Shown here: positions 8,587-16,754 of the stretch, piece after piece
Numbering within the stretch: position 1 is the first letter of the stretch
Layout of the letters: the number at the start of each line of letters is the position of its first letter
DNA from: JAOUGY01 sp963785075
GTDB lineage: Bacteria; Actinomycetota; Acidimicrobiia; Spongiisociales; ZC4RG35
Assembly: GCA_963785075.1 (NCBI GenBank)
Contig: CAWATW010000010.1
Coordinates: 186,001 to 250,000 of the forward strand
Length of the DNA: 64,000 nt
Reading direction: 5' to 3'
Notes under the pieces: generated by a model
Databases searched by the model: none
What the model was told of the DNA's origin: nothing
Seen by the model: the letters and a program-made list of their open reading frames with translations, nothing else
Made by a program: the position numbers and the translations under genes

Positions 8587-9606
8587 TCAACTCTGGTTTG
8601 CGGCAATCGCCGTAGCCATCGCTTCGGCGATGAGCTCGAGGTTGCCGACACGATCTGCCAGGTCGAAGGCGGTTGCGGCGACCATCAGTTCGTTCGCTCC
8701 GAACTGTCGTGCTGCCCCGAGCAGGGCGGTCGCCACCGATGCCGGATCGCCTGCGACGTGATTCGTGGGCATCGCCAGGGCCCGCTCGAGTTCGGGGTGC
8801 CTCGCAGCGTCGTCGGGTGACACCATCGGCTGATGGCGACCCGTGCGGATCCCGAGTCGCCGGAGACGCGATGGTGCCGACAACCATTCCGCCCTCTCTG
8901 TCGTTTCCGCGGCAAGCGCCGACACGGTGACGATCAGATACGGCTCAGGCAGCTGTTCGGTCGGATGGAACTCGCTGCGGTACACCTCGGTTGCTACCCC
9001 GGTTCCTCCCATGTCGAAGTGGTGGGCGAAGGCGAACGGGAGACCGAGCCGTGCGGCGAGTCGTGCGCTGAAGTCGGACGAACCGAGCAGTCCGATCCAG
9101 GGGCTGGAATCGGCCACCGGCGTTGCGCGTACCCGCTGCCAGAGTCCGTCGGCGATCCGGATGTCACCGAGCAGCGCCATCAGCTCGAGCACGTCACCGG
9201 GGAACTCCTCGACTGTCTCGACGACGCCACGCCGAAGGATGGCCGCAGTAGACCGGTCCGAGCCGGGCGCCCTGCCCAGACCGAGATCGATCCGGCCCGG
9301 ATGAAGCGCCTCCAGCAACGCAAACTGTTCTGCGATCGCCAGCGGCGAATGGTTGGGCAGCATGACGCCACCAGAGCCGAGCCGGATTCGCGAGGTGTTC
9401 GCCGCCAGATGAGCGATGAGGACGGCCGGGCTGGTACTCGCAACCGTCGGCATGTTGTGATGTTCGGCCACCCAGAACCTGTGATACCCCAGACGGTCGG
9501 CCGCCTCGGCGAGGAGCGTGGTCTCGCGGAGCGCGCGAGCGCTGGTCGACCCCACGTTCACCGAGGCGAGGTCGAGCACGGACAGGACGGGATGATTCGG
9601 ACTCAC
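8587..9606 (-). CDS. LLM-class flavin-dependent oxidoreductase
   Basis: About 339 residues of a bacterial luciferase-like TIM barrel, close to the group often called luciferase family oxidoreductase group 1. Diagnostic segments are the N-terminal LSVLDLA, RFWVAEHHNMP, LGSGGVMLPNHSPL and HPGRIDLGLGRAPG. Members use FMNH2 or F420H2, usually reduced by a partner enzyme. I start at GTG 9606, since the six extra residues back to ATG 9624 are not family-like. A flavin reductase gene lies divergently 26 bases away and could supply reduced flavin; that pairing is inferred from position. Confidence 0.88.
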   Translation of the reverse strand: MSPNHPVLSVLDLASVNVGSTSARALRETTLLAEAADRLGYHRFWVAEHHNMPTVASTSPAVLIAHLAANTSRIRLGSGGVMLPNHSPLAIAEQFALLEALHPGRIDLGLGRAPGSDRSTAAILRRGVVETVEEFPGDVLELMALLGDIRIADGLWQRVRATPVADSSPWIGLLGSSDFSARLAARLGLPFAFAHHFDMGGTGVATEVYRSEFHPTEQLPEPYLIVTVSALAAETTERAEWLSAPSRLRRLGIRTGRHQPMVSPDDAARHPELERALAMPTNHVAGDPASVATALLGAARQFGANELMVAATAFDLADRVGNLELIAEAMATAIAANQS

Positions 9607-9632
9607 GGCGCCAGCTTGCCACACTCGTCGAC

Positions 9633-10172
9633 ATGATCGATCGGACCCTCAAGCGCGTCATCGGCCAGATGACCTACGGCGCCTACGTCGTGGCGTGCCG
9701 GTCTGCCGACATGACCCGGGCGTATACGTCCACATGGACCTATCAGCTCAGTTTCGAAGACCCCGTAGTGGCCATCTCGGTGTCGCCCAGGCACGACACG
9801 TACCCGCTGATCGAGCAGGAAGGGTGGTTCACGGCGTCGATCTTGGCCGGGGACCAGATAGAACAGGCGCAGTACTTCTCCTATCCGGGCCACAGGTTCC
9901 GGTACGTGGGGGATTACCTGGTCGACGCCGACGGATTCCCGGTCGTCGACGGATGCATCGGATGGCTGCGATGCCGGGTCGAGGATTCCATCGAGGTGCG
10001 TGACCACAGGCTGTTCGTGGCGGTGGTCGAAGCAGTGGGGGAGGGGCGCCTCGAGGCGCCGGCGTTGACGTATTCCTCTCGCAAGGGGTGGCGAATCGCA
10101 GACACACCGGCCCGCCGCCACGGAGAGTCGATTCGCGATCGCCTTCTGAACATGCTCGACGAGACCAGCTGA
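9633..10172 (+). CDS. Flavin reductase-like (FMN split-barrel) protein
   Basis: This 179-residue protein has the split-barrel flavin reductase fold. It opens with LKRVIGQMTYGAYVV and continues with TSTWTYQLSFEDPVVAISV, the segment that in this family contacts FMN. A central GCIGWLRCRV strand matches the dimer-interface region. Such enzymes reduce FMN/FAD with NAD(P)H, or bind the flavin themselves. Divergence from an LLM oxidoreductase suggests a two-component monooxygenase pair. A CACACT box lies seven bases before the ATG. Confidence 0.82.
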   Translation: MIDRTLKRVIGQMTYGAYVVACRSADMTRAYTSTWTYQLSFEDPVVAISVSPRHDTYPLIEQEGWFTASILAGDQIEQAQYFSYPGHRFRYVGDYLVDADGFPVVDGCIGWLRCRVEDSIEVRDHRLFVAVVEAVGEGRLEAPALTYSSRKGWRIADTPARRHGESIRDRLLNMLDETS

Positions 10173-10217
10173 TTCGGTACTGCCCCGTATCCTGGCCCCA
10201 ACTGGTAGGAGAACCAC

Positions 10218-11669
10218 ATGCAAGCCACATCGATTCGATCGTTCGGAGCAGCCGAGGCCTCGGCCGGAATCGTCGGGATGTTCCCCGACATGAAGCCTGC
10301 GCCAGGCAACAACCCGATCATGAAGGGCATTGCCGCCTGGGTGAAAAAGGCGCTGGACGATGCCGGATTCACGGGAACACTCGGGTCTGTGGCGGTGCTC
10401 GCCATGCCGGAAGGCGGTCCGCTGGAGCGGGTTGCATTCGTCGGACTGGGCGATGAGCTCGATCTCGAAGGTCTCCGTCAGGCAGCCGGCATCGGGCGAA
10501 CGGCACTGGCAAAGGCCGACGCGCTCGCAACCGCGCTCCATCAGGTCCCGATCGATGGGGCACTCGGAGCCGTGATCGAAGGCATCGGCCTCGCCGACTA
10601 CCGGTTCGAGACCTACAAATCCGAAGCCGATGATCGGCCCGGTATCGCGGTGGAGATCGTGGGTTCGACCCCCGACCTGGACGACGCCGTGCATCGGGCC
10701 AGTTCGATCGTCGATGCCGTCGATCTGGCTCGCGACCTCGTGAACGAGCCGGCGAAGAACAAGGCCCCGCTCGCGTTCGCCGATCGGGTCGGCCGCGTGG
10801 CGGCCGAACACGGCGTGGGTGTCGAGGTATGGGACGTCGAGCGTCTCGAACAGGAGAACATGACCGGATTGCTCGGTGTCGGTCTCGGATCGCACCGGCC
10901 ACCCTGCCTGCTGGTTCTGACCCACAAGCCACGCCGTCCCAAGGCGCGCCTTGCGCTTGTCGGAAAAGGAATCGTCTTTGACTCCGGCGGCCTGTCCCTG
11001 AAGTCCGCCGACTTCATGACGAACATGAAGGACGACATGGCCGGTGCCGCGGCTGTGGTTGCGGCGGTCATCGCGATCGCACGACTGGGTTTGCGAATCG
11101 AGGTCACCGGCTACGCGGCTCTCGCCGAGAACATGCCCGGCGGCAGAGCGCAGCGCCCCGGTGACGTCCTCACCATTCGGAACGGCAAGACCATCGAGGT
11201 CCTCAACACCGACGCAGAGGGGCGCCTGGTGCTGGCAGATGCGTTGACCCTCGCTGCCGAAGCGAGCCCCGATCTCATCGTCGACCTGGCGACGCTGACC
11301 GGAGCCTGCAAGGTGGCCTTGGGGCCCAAGATCGCGGGTGTGTTCGCCCGCGACGACGCCGCTGCGACCGCCGTGCTGGACTCGGCTCGAGCGGCGGGTG
11401 AGCGCATGTGGCACCTGCCGATGCCGTCGGACTATCGACCGATGATCGATTCCGACGTGGCTGACATGAAGAACACGGGCAGCGGTCGGTACGGGGGCGC
11501 CATCACGGCCGCACTGCTGCTGAACGAGTTCGTCGGCGACGTGCCGTGGGCTCACGTCGACATCGCCGGTCCTGCATTCGTGGACGCGGCCGAGCACTAC
11601 ATCCCCAAGGGTGGCACCGGCTTCGGCGTCCGAAGCCTCGTCGAGCTCGCCGAGACGATGGCCAGGTGA
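10218..11669 (+). CDS. pepA: Leucyl aminopeptidase (M17)
   Basis: This 483-residue cytosolic M17 aminopeptidase removes N-terminal residues from peptides using two metal ions. All metal and catalytic residues are visible: Lys250 and Asp255 in VGKGIVFDSGG, Lys262, Asp273 in KDDMAG, and Asp332, Glu334 and Arg336 in the signature NTDAEGRLVLAD. The N-terminal macro-like domain spans roughly residues 1-160. ATG 10218 follows GGTAGGAGAA. Some M17 proteins also bind DNA, but nothing here shows that. A frameshifted reading frame overlaps its stop codon. Confidence 0.96.
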   Translation: MQATSIRSFGAAEASAGIVGMFPDMKPAPGNNPIMKGIAAWVKKALDDAGFTGTLGSVAVLAMPEGGPLERVAFVGLGDELDLEGLRQAAGIGRTALAKADALATALHQVPIDGALGAVIEGIGLADYRFETYKSEADDRPGIAVEIVGSTPDLDDAVHRASSIVDAVDLARDLVNEPAKNKAPLAFADRVGRVAAEHGVGVEVWDVERLEQENMTGLLGVGLGSHRPPCLLVLTHKPRRPKARLALVGKGIVFDSGGLSLKSADFMTNMKDDMAGAAAVVAAVIAIARLGLRIEVTGYAALAENMPGGRAQRPGDVLTIRNGKTIEVLNTDAEGRLVLADALTLAAEASPDLIVDLATLTGACKVALGPKIAGVFARDDAAATAVLDSARAAGERMWHLPMPSDYRPMIDSDVADMKNTGSGRYGGAITAALLLNEFVGDVPWAHVDIAGPAFVDAAEHYIPKGGTGFGVRSLVELAETMAR

Positions 11670-11991
11670 TCGACGAGCAGCTCGTCGAGCTGGAAGGCCC
11701 GATCGGTCGGTGTAGCTCCGCCACAGCAACCCGGATCGCGCGTGTGCTCGCACGTGGACGTGCCGGCTCCACGATGCCACCTCCACGCGATGGGAGTTCC
11801 GATTCGATCTCCCCAGCCGGCTCTCGGTTCTCGATGTCGTCGTGACATTCACCTGGAACGAGGACGCCCGGCGATTCGGCGGGGCAGTTGCGTCCATCTG
11901 TCAGACACCGTTCCCGCCGCCCGGAACCGAGCTGGAACGAATGGCAGTGAATAAGGATCGGTCCACTTCTGACGGGGCCGCGGACCACTGA
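11666..11991 (+). pseudogene. Frameshifted small ORF after pepA, unrecognised protein
   Basis: A GTG at 11666 overlaps the pepA stop (GTGA). Its frame reads VIDEQLVELEGPIG and continues with credible composition to about 11745. The protein-like signal then moves to the frame one base back, reading WTCRLHDATSTRWEF, DLPSRLSVLDVVVTFTWNED and TELERMAVNKDRS up to TGA 11989-11991. That second frame has a stop at 11713 and no start codon of its own. A single missing base near 11745-11757 would join the two into a protein of about 108 residues. I recognise no family. Either the gene decayed or the sequence lacks a base; the alternative is that this is non-coding. Confidence 0.45.
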
Positions 11992-12026
11992 TACCCGATA
12001 CTCGTAGCCGCTGCGACAATACATGG

Positions 12027-13145
12027 GTGCTCTATCTCGATCACGCCTCCACGACACCGATGCGCCCCGAGGTCTGGGACGCCATGGCGCCCTACGCCAC
12101 CGAAGTGTTCGGTAATGCCTCTGGCTCGCACGGCGTGTCGCGACGCGCCAAAGACGCTCTCGAGGGCGCGAGGGAGCGGGTTGCGGCGATGATCGGAGCC
12201 AACGCTCGCGAGATCGTATTCACCTCGGGCGGCACCGAGGCGGACAACCTCGCGGTGAAGGGGACCGCCTTGCGAAGGGATGACGCGACGATCGTGACCT
12301 CCGCGATCGAGCACGAGGCCGTGCTCGAGGCTGCGGCGTTCTGTGAGCGTCGGGGATCGAAGGTCGTGCACGTCGGCGTCGATTCGAGAGGCCGCATCGA
12401 CCCCCGGGAGGTCGCCTATGCCGTGGACCCGGACACGGCCGTGGTCTCGGTCATGCTCGCCAACAACGAGACGGGAGTCATCCAGCCGATCGCGGCATTG
12501 GCCCACGCCGTCGGCGGACGTGCACTCGTGCACACCGACGCCGTTCAGGCCTATTGCACCCTCGACGTGGATGTCGGGGAGTTGGGGGTCGATCTTCTCT
12601 CCCTGGCCGCCCACAAGTTCGGGGGCCCCAAGGGCGTCGGGGTTCTCTTCGTGCGCGACGGAGTGGCGATGGAACCGACTGCTCATGGAGGTGGCCAGGA
12701 GCTCGGTCGCCGGTCGGGCACCTCCAACGTGATGGGCGCCGTTGGCATGGCAACCGCCATGGAATTGGCCGCTGCACATCGGCATCGAGTCCGTGTCGAC
12801 ACCGCAGATGCCCGACAGCGGTTCGTCGACGCACTGGTCGGATCCGGGGTGGCGGTGCCGACCGTCGATCTGGAGACGACGCTGGTCTCGCACGCCCATC
12901 TTCGGTTCCCGGGCGTCCGGAACGAATCGCTGCTGGTGCGGCTCGACCGCGCCGGTGTCGCGGTATCCGTCGGGTCGGCGTGCTCGTCGGGCGCCGCCAC
13001 CGTGAGCCACGTGCTGGCGGCGATGGGCCTCATCTCCGAGGAGGCCCGCGAAACGCTTCGATTCTCGTTCGGGTGGACCACCAGCCCGGAACAAGGGGAC
13101 GAGGCGGCCGCCACGGTCCTGGAGGCCGTGGAGGCCCTCCGATGA
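12027..13145 (+). CDS. Cysteine desulfurase (IscS/NifS family)
   Basis: This 372-residue PLP enzyme takes sulfur from cysteine as a persulfide, for iron-sulfur clusters and tRNA thiolation. Visible are LYLDHASTTP at the N-terminus, the PLP-stacking His96 in SAIEHEAV, the PLP lysine Lys197 in AAHKFGGPKG, and the persulfide-carrying Cys319 in GSACSSG. The loop around Cys319 is of the IscS (group I) type, not the SufS type. GTG 12027 sits six bases after a GACAAT box, so the transcript may be leaderless. MnmA follows 46 bases later, so it likely supplies sulfur for 2-thiouridine in tRNA. Confidence 0.94.
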   Translation: MLYLDHASTTPMRPEVWDAMAPYATEVFGNASGSHGVSRRAKDALEGARERVAAMIGANAREIVFTSGGTEADNLAVKGTALRRDDATIVTSAIEHEAVLEAAAFCERRGSKVVHVGVDSRGRIDPREVAYAVDPDTAVVSVMLANNETGVIQPIAALAHAVGGRALVHTDAVQAYCTLDVDVGELGVDLLSLAAHKFGGPKGVGVLFVRDGVAMEPTAHGGGQELGRRSGTSNVMGAVGMATAMELAAAHRHRVRVDTADARQRFVDALVGSGVAVPTVDLETTLVSHAHLRFPGVRNESLLVRLDRAGVAVSVGSACSSGAATVSHVLAAMGLISEEARETLRFSFGWTTSPEQGDEAAATVLEAVEALR

Positions 13146-13191
13146 CCGCCGTCATGCTCTCTGTGGTGCCCGACTCCGCCGGAGCCCACTC

Positions 13192-14251
13192 ATGACCACC
13201 GTGCTGGTTGCCATGTCCGGCGGAGTGGACTCGTCGGTCGCGGCTGCCCTCGTGCTCGAAGAAGGGCCACGACGTGATCGGGGTCACCATGAAGATGTGG
13301 TCCGGGCCCGATGGTCAGGCACCGACGTCGGGGTGCTGCACGCTCTCGGACACCGAGGACGCCCGCCGGGTGGCGGCACAGCTCGACATCCCGTACTACG
13401 TGCTGGACTACACCGACCGGTTCCGGGAAGGGGTGATCGACCACTTCGTCGATGACTATCTGCATGGCCGTACCCCGAACCCCTGTGTCGAGTGCAACCG
13501 CACCGTCAAGTTCCATCACCTGCTCGAGCAGGCCGACGATTTCGGCTGCGAGACGCTGGTGACGGGCCACTACGCCCGTATTCGCACCGACCCGAGCGGG
13601 CGGCACCATCTGCTCCGCGGCGCCGACTGTGCGAAGGACCAGAGTTACGTGCTGTCGATGCTCGGACAACGCCAACTTGCCCGGACGCGTTTCCCCGTCG
13701 GCGAGATCGACAAAGCCGAGACCAGGTGCATCGCAGCGGAATTGGGCCTCCGAACCGCAGACAAGTCCGAGAGTATGGACATCTGTTTCGTCGCCGGCGG
13801 CGACTACCGCGCCTTCCTTCGCTCGGTGGCACCCGAGAGTGAGAAGCCGGGCAACTACGTCGACATCGGCGGAAGCGTGTTGGGCGAGCATCGCGGCGTC
13901 GCCACCGTGACCATCGGCCAGCGCAAGGGACTCGGAGTTGCGCTGGGCGAGCCGCGCTATGTCGTGGATGTCGATCCCGCCACCTCCACCGTGGTTCTCG
14001 GCAGAAGGGGCGATCTGGCGGTCCGAGGCGTGACGCTCACCGACCGGACCTGGGTCCACGATCCGAGATCGGAGGGTGACGTGGTCTCGCTCCAATATCG
14101 CGCCCACGGCGATGCCGTACCGGCCACGTTGACCCCCGGTGGTGCGTCGTTCCACGACGATCAGTACGCGGTCGCACCGGGGCAGACGGTGGCGCTGTAC
14201 GAGGGTGATCGAGTGCTCGGCAGCGCCATCATCGAGTCGACGGTCAAATGA
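13192..14251 (+). CDS. mnmA: tRNA 2-thiouridylase MnmA, with a +1 frameshift
   Basis: MnmA makes 2-thiouridine at position 34 of Lys, Glu and Gln tRNAs. The first frame starts at ATG 13192 with the PP-loop motif AMSGGVDSSVAAALV. After VLEEG the match continues in the next frame as GHDVIGVTMKMWSG. Removing one G from the GGG at 13264-13266 restores a protein of about 352 residues, normal for the family. Downstream are PNPCVECNRTVKF with the catalytic cysteine, KDQSYVLSML and SMDICFVAGGDY with the second cysteine, and a complete C-terminal barrel. Everything else is intact, so a base-calling error is more likely than loss of this important gene. It is fed by the cysteine desulfurase just upstream. 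Confidence 0.92.
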
Positions 14252-14294
14252 TCGATCCGGTGCCGAGCCGCGTGGTCCTGGCCGGGGAGAGCGC

Positions 14295-14300
14295 TACCGT
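14295..14300 (+). promoter_or_regulatory. Possible -10 box (TACCGT) of purK
   Basis: TACCGT ends eight bases before ATG 14309, with no ribosome site between; part of the leaderless pattern. Confidence 0.4.
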
Positions 14301-14308
14301 CACGGGCG

Positions 14309-15472
14309 ATGACGGTGAGATCTAGGGGCGTGCTCGGGGTGGTCGGCGCCGGGCAACTGGGCAGGATGATGCAGCAGGCGGCCATCTCTCTCGGAGTGCC
14401 GCTTCGATTCCTGGCAGACGCGGACTCCGACCCGGCGGTCCTGGTCTCGAGTGACCACGAGCTCGGGTCGGCGATGCACGACGTCGATCTTCGCCGGTTC
14501 GCCGACACCTGCGACGTTATGACTTTCGAGCACGAGATCGTCGATCTCGAGGGGCTCGAAGACATCGAGCGCGGGGGAGCGACACTGCGACCGTCGCCAT
14601 CGTCCCTCCGGGTCGTCGCCGACAAGCTGGGCATGAGACGAGCGGTCGAGTGGGCCGGGCTTCCCGTTCCCGACTGGCAGCCCGCCAAGACGCTCGACGA
14701 TCTGATGGGGGCCGCCGAGCGGTGGCCGAGGTCCGTCGTGAAGCTGAGTCGTGGCGGCTACGACGGACGTGGAGTGTTCGTGGTCGACGGAGTCGAGGAG
14801 ATGCGACTGCTCGGCGAGGAGTTCACGAGGAAGCGGGTGCCGCTGCTCGTGGAACCGCTCCTCGAATTCGATATGGAGCTGGCGGTGATCGTGGCCAGGT
14901 CGCCCGACGGAAACATGGTCGCCTACGACCCAGTGGTCACCCGTCAGGTCGACGGGCAGTGTCGCCAGGTCGATGTGCCGGCCCATCTGCCGGCGGAGCT
15001 CTCGACCGAGGTTCAGGAGATCGGACGAAGGGTGGCCGAGGCCCTCGGGGTCGTCGGGCTGGTGGCGGTCGAGCTCTTCGACGTCGACGGGACGTTGCTG
15101 GTCAACGAGCTTGCCGTGCGACCGCACAACACCGGACACCACACGATCGATGCCTGTGTGACATCGCAGTTCGAGAACCACATCAGAGCGGTGATGGACC
15201 TGCCGCTCGGCGATCCTTCGCTGAAGGTGCCGGGGGCCGTGACGGTGAACGTCGTCGGGGATGCCGGCTCGACCGATCCACGGTCGAGACTGGCCGGGGC
15301 GATGGCGATGGATCCGGCCGCCCGGATCCACCTCTACGAGAAGGAGCCTCGCCCGAACCGTAAGATCGGTCACGTCACCGTTCTGGGACAAGACCTCGCT
15401 GAAGGCGCCGGACGGGCATGGGCGGTGGTCGAGGCACTCGGCGGCGACGTACCCGAGGAGGTCAGAACGTGA
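14309..15472 (+). CDS. purK: N5-carboxyaminoimidazole ribonucleotide synthase PurK
   Basis: This 387-residue ATP-grasp enzyme carboxylates AIR with bicarbonate and ATP to N5-CAIR in purine synthesis. The N-terminal GVVGAGQLGRMM is the PurK preATP-grasp motif. SVVKLSRGGYDGRG carries the ATP lysine and glycine loop, and ELAVIVARS and VELFDVDG...NELAVRPHNTGHH complete the ATP-grasp and substrate region (the last being the family signature). The stop codon overlaps the GTG start of purE, so the two are translationally coupled. Pairing with class I PurE is the standard bacterial arrangement. Confidence 0.96.
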   Translation: MTVRSRGVLGVVGAGQLGRMMQQAAISLGVPLRFLADADSDPAVLVSSDHELGSAMHDVDLRRFADTCDVMTFEHEIVDLEGLEDIERGGATLRPSPSSLRVVADKLGMRRAVEWAGLPVPDWQPAKTLDDLMGAAERWPRSVVKLSRGGYDGRGVFVVDGVEEMRLLGEEFTRKRVPLLVEPLLEFDMELAVIVARSPDGNMVAYDPVVTRQVDGQCRQVDVPAHLPAELSTEVQEIGRRVAEALGVVGLVAVELFDVDGTLLVNELAVRPHNTGHHTIDACVTSQFENHIRAVMDLPLGDPSLKVPGAVTVNVVGDAGSTDPRSRLAGAMAMDPAARIHLYEKEPRPNRKIGHVTVLGQDLAEGAGRAWAVVEALGGDVPEEVRT

Positions 15473-15963
15473 AAGTCGCCGTCGTCATGGGCAGCTCGTC
15501 GGATCTCCCGACTCTCGAGCCCGCGATCGAGACGCTGCGCAGCTTTGGCGTCGACTTCGAGGCGCGGGTGGTATCGGCACATCGGACGCCGGAGCAGATG
15601 ATCGAGTTCGGCAAGTCAGCGGTTGACCAGGGTTTCTCGGTCATCATCGCCGCCGCCGGCGGAGCCGCCCACCTGCCAGGGATGCTCGCCTCGGTCACCC
15701 GGTTGCCGGTGATCGGCGTCCCGGTGCCCATCACCGCCCTCGATGGCATGGACGCCCTGCTTTCCATCGTCCAGATGCCGGCGGGGATACCGGTGGCCAC
15801 GATGGCCATCGGCGGGGCCACCAATGCCGCGTTGATGGCCGTCCGCATCCTCGCCCTCTCCGATCCATCCCTGGTCGAGAGGCTCGCCGAGTACAAGACG
15901 GCGTTGGAAGCGAAGGCCGCCGCCGGCGACGCCGAGGTGCGAAGGACCTCTCGGTCGGACTGA
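15469..15963 (+). CDS. purE: N5-CAIR mutase PurE
   Basis: This 164-residue class I PurE converts N5-CAIR from PurK into CAIR. The start GTG 15469 overlaps the purK stop (GTGA). Signature segments are VVMGSSSDLPT, VSAHRTPEQM with the substrate-binding His, AAAGGAAHLPGM and the phosphate loop around IGGATNAALMAV. Length is typical. A strong hairpin follows four bases after the stop codon. Confidence 0.96.
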   Translation: MKVAVVMGSSSDLPTLEPAIETLRSFGVDFEARVVSAHRTPEQMIEFGKSAVDQGFSVIIAAAGGAAHLPGMLASVTRLPVIGVPVPITALDGMDALLSIVQMPAGIPVATMAIGGATNAALMAVRILALSDPSLVERLAEYKTALEAKAAAGDAEVRRTSRSD

Positions 15964-15966
15964 AAC

Positions 15967-15994
15967 GATTCGGGGCCCCGAAGGGCCCCGAATC
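15967..15994. terminator. Bidirectional terminator between purE and the IF-1-like gene
   Basis: GATTCGGGGCCC (15967-15978) pairs perfectly with GGGCCCCGAATC (15983-15994) around a CGAA tetraloop. It lies between convergent genes and can serve both. Confidence 0.85.
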
Positions 15995-16006
15995 AGGTGC
16001 GTGTCT

Positions 16007-16231
16007 CTAGCGGTGTCGCCATACGATGCGACCCCGGCTGGGATCGTACGTCGAGACCTCGACATCGACATGATCACCCGTGAGGATGCGGATCTTGCGG
16101 CCACGGCGCATGCGCCCGGCAGCTTTCGCCATCACCTCGAGGCCTCCGTCGATGCGGACCCGGAACACGGCGTTGCGTTCGACGCCAACCACCGTGCCCG
16201 ACATTCGGACATATTCGTCCTCGTCGCTCAC
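16007..16231 (-). CDS. IF-1-like translation initiation factor (S1/OB fold)
   Basis: This 74-residue protein aligns end to end with bacterial IF-1: MSGTVVGVERNAVFRV, the GRMRR loop, IRILTGDHVDVEVSTYD and SRGRIVWRHR. IF-1 occupies the ribosomal A site during initiation. The start GTG 16231 overlaps the TGA of the upstream RRM gene, so synthesis is coupled. In most actinobacteria the housekeeping infA lies in the ribosomal protein cluster, which this is not, so this may be a second, specialised copy. Alternatively it may be the only copy, relocated. Its extra Arg/Lys-rich loop (RMRRGRK) supports RNA binding. Confidence 0.82.
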   Translation of the reverse strand: MSDEDEYVRMSGTVVGVERNAVFRVRIDGGLEVMAKAAGRMRRGRKIRILTGDHVDVEVSTYDPSRGRIVWRHR

Positions 16232-16581
16232 CAGCGATCGCGGCCGCGGTCGTTGCCGCGGTCCCAACCGCCGCCGCCGCCGCCACCACCGCGATTGCCA
16301 CCACCGCCGCCACGGTTGCCTCCACGGCCACCGCCACGGTCGGCGCGAGGACGAGCCTCGTTGACCGTCAGCCGACGACCGCTGGCGTCGGCGCCGTCGA
16401 GTTCCTCGATGGCCTTGCGGCCGTCGTCATCAGACATCTCGACGAAACCGAAACCGCGTGAGCGGCCCGTGTCTCGGTCGAGCACGACGTCTGCCGATTC
16501 CACGGCACCGTGGTTTTCGAACAATTGCCGGAGTTCATCCGACGTGAATGTGAAGGGCAGGTTGCCCACGTAGAGCTTCAT
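16228..16581 (-). CDS. RRM RNA-binding protein with Gly/Arg-rich tail
   Basis: This 117-residue protein has one RRM domain (residues 1-80) with RNP2 LYVGNLPF (3-10) and RNP1 RGFGFVEM (42-49). It is followed by a glycine-rich tail with RGG-like repeats and a terminal DRGRDRW. It resembles cyanobacterial cold-inducible Rbp proteins and other bacterial RRM proteins that act as RNA chaperones. AAAGGGAG precedes ATG 16581. The stop overlaps the start of the IF-1-like gene. A leader of about 135 bases with three hairpins precedes it, which suggests post-transcriptional control, perhaps by temperature. Confidence 0.9.
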   Translation of the reverse strand: MKLYVGNLPFTFTSDELRQLFENHGAVESADVVLDRDTGRSRGFGFVEMSDDDGRKAIEELDGADASGRRLTVNEARPRADRGGGRGGNRGGGGGNRGGGGGGGGWDRGNDRGRDRW

Positions 16582-16728
16582 CTCGCTCCCTTTCCGATCC
16601 GGTCCTCACCGGATTCGATACCAACCCGAGCGAACGATCCAGCTGCGAGCTGCGACGTTGGAACGTCGGGCTGCACGTCGAGACGAAGCACGGACAGCAC
16701 TCCACCGTGGAGTGCCGTCTCGATGATA
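16582..16728 (-). promoter_or_regulatory. Structured leader and promoter of the rbp/IF-1 pair
   Basis: On the minus strand a TATCAT box (16728-16723) is followed by three perfect inverted repeats. They are 9-base arms at 16697-16715 (GCACTCCAC and GTGGAGTGC), 7-base arms at 16653-16668 (CGACGTT and AACGTCG), and 7-base arms at 16597-16614 (ATCCGGT and ACCGGAT). The last hairpin sits just before the ribosome site AAAGGGAG. A leader of this kind could control translation by refolding. The promoter assignment and the role are inferred. Confidence 0.5.
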
Positions 16729-16754
16729 CCTTGATTGAGACGCGTTGTGGACGT

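Noticed and set aside
9603..11897. 764-residue minus-strand ORF opposite the flavin reductase and pepA
   Set aside because: The translation is Arg/His/Gly/Asp-rich and has no domain signal, while both plus-strand genes show catalytic motifs.
16261..16330. GGN-rich run that could be read as a DNA repeat
   Set aside because: It encodes the glycine-rich tail of the RRM protein and has no other structure.
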